Source: Armatimonadota bacterium
Lineage (GTDB): Bacteria; Armatimonadota; Fimbriimonadia; Fimbriimonadales; Fimbriimonadaceae
Direction: 5' to 3'
NCBI GenBank assembly: GCA_023423495.1
Contig: JAFAFM010000095.1
Span: 1 to 17,305, forward strand
Length of the DNA stretch: 17,305 bases
The notes beneath the pieces are model-generated. The model saw only the letters and a list, made by a program, of their open reading frames with translations, was not told the origin of the DNA and made no database searches. Within the stretch, counting starts at the first letter, position 1. Each line of letters opens with the position of its first letter. This document shows positions 1-5,004 of this stretch, in pieces. The translations under genes and the position numbers were made by a program.

Positions 1-202
1 CTTGAAGGGCATTCGGATTCACAGACGTGTCACCCGTGGAAACGCCAGAAGCCCGGAAGGTCTGATACATCAGATCCTGGAACTCTGCGCGCTGCTGCTT
101 GAAAGAGGTGGTGTTGATGTTCGCCAGGTTGTTGGCGATGACATCCAAATTGTATTGTTGAGCCACCATTCCGGTGCCCGCGGTATTCAAAGATCGCATC
201 AT
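1..202 (-). CDS. flgG: Flagellar basal-body rod protein FlgG, N-terminal part (cut by left window edge)
   Basis: FlgG forms the distal rod of the flagellar basal body in the periplasm. Only the first 67 codons are in the window; the rest lies to the left. The visible protein starts [12 protein letters not shown] and carries the family signature [16 protein letters not shown] at about residues 21-36, followed by [13 protein letters not shown], the usual FlgG N-terminal rod helix. The start is the first of two tandem ATG codons (200-202); the second (197-199) could equally be used. A purine-rich AAGAGATG lies about 10 bases upstream. It follows flgF on the same strand, the usual order, but after an unusually long 177-base gap. 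An overlapping minus-strand reading frame at 30-329 is a shadow. The family call is firm; the FlgG assignment rests on gene order and the N-terminus. Confidence 0.9.
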   Translation of the reverse strand, partial: MMRSLNTAGTGMVAQQYNLDVIANNLANINTTSFKQQRAEFQDLMYQTFRASGVSTGDTSVNPNALQ

Positions 203-379
203 AAGATTTGTTCATCTCTTGGCATCGAGCGCGAGTCGTTGTCCTGGCACAAAAATGCCAAGATGCGGACGCGGCCTTTTTGCCGGTCGTTGCCATCCCT
301 GAGCGATTCCGCGAAGATCGATCCTTCACTTCGCGTTTGCCTCTTAATTCCGTTCCTTCGGAATCAAGGCCGGCTGCTA
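203..379 (-). other. flgF-flgG spacer with two inverted repeats
   Basis: This 177-base gap holds no open gene. It has a perfect 7-bp inverted repeat, CGCGAAG (310-316) and CTTCGCG (329-335), around a 12-base loop. A second repeat, ATTCCG (347-352) and CGGAAT (359-364), has a 6-base loop and lies just after the flgF stop. A weak TGGCA/TGCCA pair sits at 245-260. None is followed by a clear T tract on the minus strand. They could be mRNA processing or stability elements that set the flgF:flgG ratio, but nothing shows this directly. Confidence 0.4.
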
Positions 380-1117
380 TTACTCGTTCAGGCTGCTAAT
401 AAGTCGTTGCAGCAGCTCATCCTGACTTTGGATGGACTTCTGCGAGAGTTCGAAGAGGCGGCCGATCTTCACCATGTCCAGCATGGATTCGACCGCGTTG
501 ACGTTTGAGGATTCAAGCGAACCGGGCGTGACCTGGGCATTCGCCACTGGCTCGGCATTACCGGTAACTTGATAGAGGTTTTCCCCTGCCTTTAAGAATT
601 CGGCATTGCCGGCGGGTTTGAACACGCCGACCTGGGCGATGAAGTTGCCACCGACAAGGATGCGGCCTCCAGTTTGCACTTCCATCTGGCCAGCGGGGAT
701 CACAATCTCGTTCTCCTCCGTATCCAATACTGGATATCCAGATTTGGTCACCAGCCGACGCTGGTCGTCGATGGCAAAAGCGCCATCCCGAGTGTAAAGG
801 GTCTTGTCGCCAACTCGGACGCCAAACATTCCTTCGTGGCTGGCAATAGCCATGTCGAACGGATTGCCGGTCGTGGTTATCGCGCCGGCTTGCTGAACTG
901 TGTACTGGTCGACGGCGTTTGCGCCCGATCCAAGGGATCCGACCTCTTCACCTAGGCCGCCGTTGGCGAACATCTTTCGCTCGAGCGTGTCCTGGAAAAC
1001 GAGCCCGTCCCGCTTGAAACCCACGGTCGACGCGTTGGCAAGATTGTTTGCTGTCACGTCGAGCCCGCGTTGCAGACCGATCATTCCTATACTTGTGGCG
1101 TAAATTCCACGGTTCAT
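380..1117 (-). CDS. flgF: Flagellar hook-basal body protein, FlgF type (proximal rod)
   Basis: This is a 245-residue rod protein of the FlgF/FlgG family, which assembles the periplasmic rod after flagellar type III export. The N-terminus MNRGIYATSIGM is followed by the family signature DVTANNLANASTVGFKR (about 20-36). A central block, GMFGVRVGDKTLYTRDGAF (about 95-113), is the FlgE/F/G middle domain, with the usual GDGFF motif changed to HEGMF. The C-terminus, SNVNAVESMLDMVKI, is the conserved C-terminal rod helix. The length matches FlgF (about 250) rather than FlgG (about 260), and the next gene is a better FlgG. The ATG is preceded immediately by GGTGGG, which is closer than a standard Shine-Dalgarno. 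No other flagellar gene is visible; the gene on the other side is divergent, so this is probably the start of an flgFG transcript. Confidence 0.9.
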   Translation of the reverse strand: MNRGIYATSIGMIGLQRGLDVTANNLANASTVGFKRDGLVFQDTLERKMFANGGLGEEVGSLGSGANAVDQYTVQQAGAITTTGNPFDMAIASHEGMFGVRVGDKTLYTRDGAFAIDDQRRLVTKSGYPVLDTEENEIVIPAGQMEVQTGGRILVGGNFIAQVGVFKPAGNAEFLKAGENLYQVTGNAEPVANAQVTPGSLESSNVNAVESMLDMVKIGRLFELSQKSIQSQDELLQRLISSLNE

Positions 1118-1288
1118 CCCACCATGTGTTGTTGGCAGGCATTAATGCGGGCATTAGGGTGCAAACCTTGCAATCGACTTTAGGTTTTGCTGATTTAGGT
1201 TCAAATGACCCCGGAGGCCGCCAACTTTTTTTGAAGATTTCCGGAAATTGCTCGGAACGAGGCCTGCTTTGTTTCGGTTACATGGGAC
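1118..1288. promoter_or_regulatory. Divergent intergenic region with several perfect palindromes
   Basis: These 171 bases separate flgF (minus) from the DUF817 gene (plus) and must hold both promoters. Directly visible are the palindrome GCATTAATGC (1139-1148), the inverted repeat TGCAA-ACC-TTGCA (1160-1172), the direct repeat TTTAGGTT (1179-1186 and 1194-1201, 15-base period) and the 12-base palindrome ATTTCCGGAAAT (1237-1248). These are the right size for operator half-sites. I could not assign convincing -35/-10 boxes for either gene, and no regulator is identified. Confidence 0.35.
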
Positions 1289-2113
1289 ATGCTTCCCGGC
1301 CAGCTCGTCATCCCGTGGTCCAGTATTTTGACGATTTGGCGGGATTTGGTTAAGTTCACGTGGCTACAAGCGCTCAGCTCGATCTTCGGCGTTAGTGTGT
1401 TCCTGATACTAGCCTTCACCAGAGTCGTCGAGATCCGCGGCTTGCCCCGCTATGATTTCATCCTCTTGCTATGCCTCGCCGTGCAAGTCATCATGGTCAA
1501 GAGCAAGTTGGAGACTTGGGATGAGGTTAAGGTCATTTCCCTGTTTCACCTGATCGGCCTTGTACTGGAGATTTACAAGGTCCAACAGGGATCCTGGGCT
1601 TATCCCGATGCTGGCTACCTCAAGATTGGCGGCGTCCCGCTCTACTCCGGTTTTATGTATGCCGCTGTTGCCAGCTACATCACGCAAGCTTGGCGGCGAT
1701 TCGACCTATCCATGCGCCCCCTCCCTCCCGGATGGCTCGCGATCAGCCTAGCCACGGCCATCTACCTCAACTTTTTCACCCATCACTACTTCGCCGACCT
1801 GAGATGGTGGTTGATGGCATTCGTTCTCATCCTCTACACCCAGACCCGGTGTTCCTTTACGGTCAACGAGCGCCGATATTGGATGCCGCTCAGTCTGTCC
1901 TTTATCCTCATCGGCCTCTTTATTTGGGTTGCCGAGAACATCTGCACCGCCCTTGGCGCTTGGCAGTATCCGGACCAGAAGTTTGCTTGGACCATGGTCC
2001 ACCAGTCCAAGATCTCCTCCTGGTTTCTTCTTGTCATCATCAGCTACATCGTCGTTGCGTGGCTCAAAGATGTGAAGCTATTTAGGCAGCGACCCAACGT
2101 TGAAGGGATTTGA
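1289..2113 (+). CDS. DUF817 family integral membrane protein
   Basis: This 274-residue protein is strongly hydrophobic with about seven or eight predicted membrane segments (for example about 20-42, 55-72, 80-96, 118-133, 147-165, 170-186, 197-215, 236-257). The sequence pattern, with conserved polar loops such as YSGFMYAAVASYI, FFTHHYFADLRWW and ENICTALGAWQYP, is what I recognise as the DUF817 family. Its function is unknown as far as I know. The repeated HH, H and E residues next to membrane segments could bind a metal or substrate, but that is inference. The ATG at 1289 follows GGGAC. A second ATG at 1282 is out of frame. The HIT gene follows 50 bases later on the same strand and may be co-transcribed, although a promoter-like sequence overlaps this stop codon. 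Confidence 0.8.
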   Translation: MLPGQLVIPWSSILTIWRDLVKFTWLQALSSIFGVSVFLILAFTRVVEIRGLPRYDFILLLCLAVQVIMVKSKLETWDEVKVISLFHLIGLVLEIYKVQQGSWAYPDAGYLKIGGVPLYSGFMYAAVASYITQAWRRFDLSMRPLPPGWLAISLATAIYLNFFTHHYFADLRWWLMAFVLILYTQTRCSFTVNERRYWMPLSLSFILIGLFIWVAENICTALGAWQYPDQKFAWTMVHQSKISSWFLLVIISYIVVAWLKDVKLFRQRPNVEGI

Positions 2114-2139
2114 TCTAACAAAAATTCTTCGCCTATACA
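2110..2139 (+). promoter_or_regulatory. Possible promoter for the HIT gene
   Basis: TTGATC (2110-2115) and TATACA (2134-2139) are separated by 18 bases. Each matches the housekeeping consensus at four of six positions. The -35 box overlaps the stop codon of the upstream gene. The implied transcript would start about 18 bases before the GTG start. This is tentative. Confidence 0.35.
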
Positions 2140-2163
2140 GATTATTGAGAGTAACCTGACGCT

Positions 2164-2628
2164 GTGAGCCCAGAAGATCGCTTAGCTGAACTGGAACGCG
2201 GGGAGAATCCCGCCTTGATCAGAAAGATGGCGAGCGGGTACGCAGTGTTGGCGGATTCACAGTTCCTGCCTGGATACTGCTTGCTCCTGGCCTACCCTAA
2301 GGTTGAAAAGCTGAACGACCTTGAGGGTGAAAACCGACGCCAATTCCTCGACGACATGGCGATCCTCGGAGATGCAGTTTTGGGTGTCACCGGCTGCCTG
2401 CGGATCAACTACTCGATCTACGGCAACCTGGATCCATTCCTTCATGCCCACATCATTCCGCGGTACTCATGGGAAGACGCCAGCTATGCAACTTCGCCGC
2501 CCATGCAGATCCCGGCCGAACTCCGCGAGGCTCCCGAAAAGCAGTTCAGTATGGATCGGCATGCCGAGTTAATCGATGCGATTCGCAACCGCTTGCGAAT
2601 CCTTCTTAACGAACCGCCAGCTGCTTAA
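2164..2628 (+). CDS. HIT-like (histidine triad) protein with an incomplete triad
   Basis: This 154-residue protein resembles HIT-superfamily nucleotide hydrolases/transferases, which cleave dinucleoside polyphosphates or nucleoside phosphoramidates in the cytosol. The family-like core is SGYAVLADSQFLPGYCLLL (24-42), then NYSIYGNLDP (82-91) and FLHAHIIPRY (92-101). The classic triad is H-x-H-x-H-x-x. Here the first position is F92, while H94 (aligned to the nucleophile) and H96 remain, so catalysis is possible but altered. The GTG at 2164 keeps the full N-terminal helix; the only upstream purine run is GAGAG, about 12 bases away. The next in-frame start, an ATG at 2227, would remove 21 residues that look like part of the family. 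The 3' end overlaps the lipoprotein gene on the other strand by 60 bases. Confidence 0.8.
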   Translation: MSPEDRLAELERGENPALIRKMASGYAVLADSQFLPGYCLLLAYPKVEKLNDLEGENRRQFLDDMAILGDAVLGVTGCLRINYSIYGNLDPFLHAHIIPRYSWEDASYATSPPMQIPAELREAPEKQFSMDRHAELIDAIRNRLRILLNEPPAA

Positions 2629-2943
2629 GTCGACTCCTTCGTACTGGGCGATCAGGGCCCCGCCGTCAACTCTGTATTCGCGCGGCAACATATCCGACAC
2701 ATGGTCGGAACTCGAGAAGAAGACCCGACTGCCAGACTTAGTCCACTTGCCGGAAATCTCTAACTGGCCAATCTTGCCGATGAGTTTGCCGGAAGGATGG
2801 AGGACCAGTTCGCCAACATCGACGGTTTTGCCCCCGGCTTGCGAAACTTCGGTTCTGTAGGCGCCGCTGACGGATAGAGATGGACCCGAGCAACCGATCG
2901 CGGAAAGCAAAGCGCCGAGAATGAGAATTCTGATAAATGACAT
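2569..2943 (-). CDS. Small predicted lipoprotein, function unknown
   Basis: This 124-residue protein has a typical lipoprotein signal: MSFIRILILGALL, then the lipobox A-I-G-C with the lipidated cysteine at residue 18. The mature part has repeated short beta-type stretches (SGAYRTEV, GELVLHPSGKLIGKIGQL, ISGKWTKSGSRVFFSS, EYRVDGGALIAQYEG, SSWRFVKK), suggesting a small lipocalin-like beta-barrel or sandwich anchored to the envelope. I do not recognise a named family. It lies 49 bases downstream of the CC-pair secreted protein on the same strand. Its start codon is inside the arm of a long hairpin, and no clear Shine-Dalgarno is seen. Its last 20 codons overlap the end of the HIT gene antisense. 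Confidence 0.75.
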   Translation of the reverse strand: MSFIRILILGALLSAIGCSGPSLSVSGAYRTEVSQAGGKTVDVGELVLHPSGKLIGKIGQLEISGKWTKSGSRVFFSSSDHVSDMLPREYRVDGGALIAQYEGVDLSSWRFVKKDSQAVANRID

Positions 2944-2974
2944 GGCCGCAATCCCATTAGGGAATTGCGGCCAT
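2942..2974 (-). promoter_or_regulatory. Long stem-loop covering the lipoprotein start codon
   Basis: ATGGCCGCAAT (2942-2952) and ATTGCGGCCAT (2964-2974) form a perfect 11-bp stem. Inner CCC/GGG pairing closes an ATTA loop, leaving one bulged A. It lies between the CC-pair protein gene and the lipoprotein gene, and its downstream arm includes most of the lipoprotein ATG (2941-2943). No strong T tract follows, so it could be a partial terminator, an RNA stabiliser, or a structure that hides the start. Confidence 0.6.
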
Positions 2975-2992
2975 CCAATGTTTCACTCGTGG

Positions 2993-3361
2993 TTAGATAG
3001 AGGTCTTATTGCTTACTTTCTGGACCTGACCAACCTTCAATCCCTTGGCCTTAAGTTCGAATCGACCCTCTTTCGCACTGTCTTCGCAGCCGAAGAATTT
3101 GTAGCCTTGTCCGGCCACAAAGACCTTGAACTTTGCGGGCTCGCCAGCGGCGTTGCAGCAGCCATCCTCACCCTTCTCAACAGACTTTGTCGCGGTGGTT
3201 TGGCAGCACGCCTTCCTGCCCTCGGCAGCCATCTCCATCTCGCGGGCCATCTTAAGGAAGGCCTCGTCTGGATTGGCTTTCTTCTCCGCCTGGCAGCAGG
3301 GAGCCTGGGCCATAGACATTGCTCCAACCGCCCCTAATAACATTGATAACAAAAACCTCAT
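2993..3361 (-). CDS. Secreted protein with three CC pairs, possible metal binder
   Basis: This 122-residue protein has a signal peptide (MRFLLSMLLGAVGAMSMAQA, predicted cleavage after A20). The mature chain has cysteine pairs at 22-23 (PCCQ), 52-53 (ACCQ) and 68-69 (GCCN), and a single C92. A helical stretch rich in M, E and K (31-50) separates the first two pairs. The C-terminal part, with FKVFVAGQGYKFFGC (78-92), loosely resembles short YHS-like metal-associated domains, which is a weak resemblance only. The spaced CC pairs suggest binding of a thiophilic metal or a redox role outside the cytoplasm. No Shine-Dalgarno is evident upstream of the ATG. The 76-base region upstream is shared with the divergent tRNA-His promoter. 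No metal resistance genes are nearby. Confidence 0.7.
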   Translation of the reverse strand: MRFLLSMLLGAVGAMSMAQAPCCQAEKKANPDEAFLKMAREMEMAAEGRKACCQTTATKSVEKGEDGCCNAAGEPAKFKVFVAGQGYKFFGCEDSAKEGRFELKAKGLKVGQVQKVSNKTSI

Positions 3362-3396
3362 GATGGATAAAAGGATACCAGCAGCCTGAAAGTTCC

Positions 3397-3425
3397 CAGA
3401 CTAATTCAAGCCTAAAAGGTATAAT
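3397..3425 (+). promoter_or_regulatory. Promoter of tRNA-His
   Basis: A perfect TATAAT lies at 3420-3425, 12 bases before the first base of the tRNA. The best -35 match at a 17-base spacing is CAGACT (3397-3402), which is poor. The -10 box and its placement just before a tRNA make the call credible. Confidence 0.65.
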
Positions 3426-3437
3426 TCACGACTCTAC

Positions 3438-3514
3438 GGCGGATATAGCTCAGGGGTTAGAGCGCCTCTCTGTGGAAGAGGAGGTCGTGGGTTCGAGACC
3501 CATTATCCGCCCCA
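3438..3514 (+). tRNA. tRNA-His (anticodon GTG) with encoded G-1 and CCA
   Basis: The cloverleaf was folded by eye. The acceptor stem is GCGGATA (3439-3445) with TATCCGC (3504-3510). The D stem is GCTC/GAGC, and the anticodon stem CCTCT/AGAGG holds loop CTGTGGA with anticodon GTG at 3472-3474. The T stem is GTGGG/CCCAT with loop TTCGAGA. The extra 5' base G3438 faces C3511, giving the G-1:C73 pair that is the identity element of bacterial tRNA-His. CCA is encoded at 3512-3514. All stems pair fully. It lies 58 bases upstream of prfA on the same strand. Confidence 0.97.
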
Positions 3515-3572
3515 TCCTTCCCTTCACCGACCTACGAAGAGTCTATCGTCGAACGGTAAAATCTCTACTTAG

Positions 3573-4640
3573 ATGCTGGAAAAGCTCCAAGAAATCGAGA
3601 AGCGCTTCGAATCTATTGAGGCGGACTTCAACGACCCTTCGATCGTAACGAATCCGAAGGAAATGCAGCGGCTGGGGAAACTCCGTGCCGAGTTGGAGCC
3701 GATTGTTGCAACGATCCGCGACTACTCCAAAGCGAGATCTGATCTGAGCGAAGCCCAAGAGTTCCTGAGCGATCCCGAGATGAAGGAATTGGCCCTGGCG
3801 GAAATCGATCCCCTGAGAGCCAAGATCGAAGCTTTGGAGCAAACGCTAAAAACGATGCTCGTCCCCAAGGATCCGTTGGACGACAAGCCGGTCATCATCG
3901 AGATTCGTCCGGCTGCGGGCGGAGACGAAGCCGCGCTCTTCGCGGGCGAATTGATGCGGATGTACCTGCGCTACTGCGAGCGCCGTAGGTGGAAGACCGA
4001 GATCGTCGAGATGGAAGAAAGCGGAATTGGTGGAGTTTCGCGGGCGGTGTTCAACATCAACGAACAGGGGGCCTATAGCCAGCTTAAACACGAGAGCGGA
4101 GTCCACCGCGTACAACGCGTGCCAGCCACAGAAAGCCAGGGCCGCATTCACACTTCGACCGTGACCGTTGCAGTGTTGCCTGAGGCAGAGGACGTCGACG
4201 TTGAGATCAAGAACGAAGACCTAGAGATCTCGACTTTCTGCTCTTCCTCAGCGGGCGGTCAACACATGCAGAAGAACGAAACCGCTATCCGCATCATTCA
4301 TAAGCCGACAAGCATCGTCGTTACATGTCAAGACGAACGAAGTCAGGCTCAAAACAAGCTCAAGGCGATGGCCGTGCTTCGAGCCAAGATCTATCAACTG
4401 GAGCAAGAGCGTCTTGCCGCCGAAAGGTCTGGATTGCGGAAAGGCCAAATTGGAACCGGCGATCGTAGCGAGAAGATCCGCACTTACAACTTTCCCCAGA
4501 GCCGGATCACGGACCACCGAATTGGCTTCCAAGCTCATAACATGATTACATTCATGGATGGGGATATTCAGTCAATGATAGATGCCTTGGTCCAAGATGA
4601 GCAAGCCAGGAAGCTGGCCGAACAGGAAGAGGCCGCTTAA
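3573..4640 (+). CDS. prfA: Peptide chain release factor 1 (RF1)
   Basis: RF1 recognises UAA and UAG stop codons in the ribosomal A site and triggers release of the finished protein. The 355 residues match the usual RF1 length (about 360). The N-terminal helical domain is residues 1-100. The codon-recognition tripeptide P-A-T is at 184-186 within RVPATESQGRIHTS. The catalytic GGQ is at 228-230. Downstream are CQDERSQ, GTGDRSEKIRTYNFPQSRITDHRI and a C-terminal helix. Absence of an in-frame UGA and presence of PAT rather than SPF exclude RF2. The residues around GGQ are unusual: CSSSAGGQHMQKNE, where most bacteria have RSSGAGGQHVN. The ATG has no clear Shine-Dalgarno; TAAAAT at 3557-3562 may be a -10 box giving a very short leader. 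The usual partner prmC is not the next gene. Confidence 0.97.
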   Translation: MLEKLQEIEKRFESIEADFNDPSIVTNPKEMQRLGKLRAELEPIVATIRDYSKARSDLSEAQEFLSDPEMKELALAEIDPLRAKIEALEQTLKTMLVPKDPLDDKPVIIEIRPAAGGDEAALFAGELMRMYLRYCERRRWKTEIVEMEESGIGGVSRAVFNINEQGAYSQLKHESGVHRVQRVPATESQGRIHTSTVTVAVLPEAEDVDVEIKNEDLEISTFCSSSAGGQHMQKNETAIRIIHKPTSIVVTCQDERSQAQNKLKAMAVLRAKIYQLEQERLAAERSGLRKGQIGTGDRSEKIRTYNFPQSRITDHRIGFQAHNMITFMDGDIQSMIDALVQDEQARKLAEQEEAA

Positions 4641-4642
4641 GC

Positions 4643-4972
4643 TTGGACGATCGAGATCCGAACGAAGGCAGCATCGACCCGATGGTCGCTGAGTACTGGA
4701 AGCTTGGGGAGGACATCCAAGACAAGATTCTCGCCCTCGGATACTCCCAAGAAACCGTAGATGGCATCGCCGTGGACATCCACGATTTGTTGCAAGCCAG
4801 CGACGACATCCGAGCTGTCATTGGCCCAGCGATTCTTGAAGCCGAATCGCTGGAATCTACCGCGAAGCAATTGGATCTTTTAAAGCAAGCGCTCCACCAC
4901 ATCGAGTGGCACTGTGCGTCGGGCAAGCGCTACATCGAAGCCGTACAAAGCCAACTCGTTCGGGAAAAGTAG
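4643..4972 (+). CDS. Conserved-looking hypothetical protein downstream of prfA
   Basis: This is a 109-residue, acidic, mostly helical, soluble protein with no signal peptide or membrane segment. I do not recognise the family. It starts with TTG two bases after the prfA stop, with AGGAAGAGG at the end of prfA as a plausible Shine-Dalgarno about 11 bases upstream. An in-frame ATG at 4682 (MVAEYWKL) is an alternative that would remove 13 residues. Its position suggests translation coupled to prfA and perhaps a role near translation, but that is only context. A terminator hairpin overlaps its stop codon, so it is the last gene of the prfA transcript. Confidence 0.7.
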   Translation: MDDRDPNEGSIDPMVAEYWKLGEDIQDKILALGYSQETVDGIAVDIHDLLQASDDIRAVIGPAILEAESLESTAKQLDLLKQALHHIEWHCASGKRYIEAVQSQLVREK

Positions 4973-4999
4973 CCCGACACTAGACAGCATCGGGCTTTC
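4971..4999. terminator. Bidirectional intrinsic terminator
   Basis: AGCCCGA (4971-4977) and TCGGGCT (4990-4996) form a perfect 7-bp stem with a 12-base loop. TTTCG follows on the plus strand and ACTTTT on the minus strand. It sits between the convergent orphan gene (stop 4972) and the secreted-protein gene (stop 5005), so it can end both transcripts. Confidence 0.75.
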
Positions 5000-5004
5000 G
5001 TATC

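Noticed and set aside
30..329. Minus-strand 99-codon frame near the left edge
   Set aside because: It runs out of frame across the FlgG N-terminus, which has unmistakable family motifs in another frame.
1134..1150. Possible sigma-54 promoter (TGGCAGG...AATGC) upstream of the DUF817 gene
   Set aside because: The spacing and the TTGC half do not match the consensus, and the adjoining GCATTAATGC palindrome explains the resemblance.
3573..4640. RF2 with programmed frameshift
   Set aside because: The gene has a single continuous frame and carries PAT, not SPF, so it is RF1.
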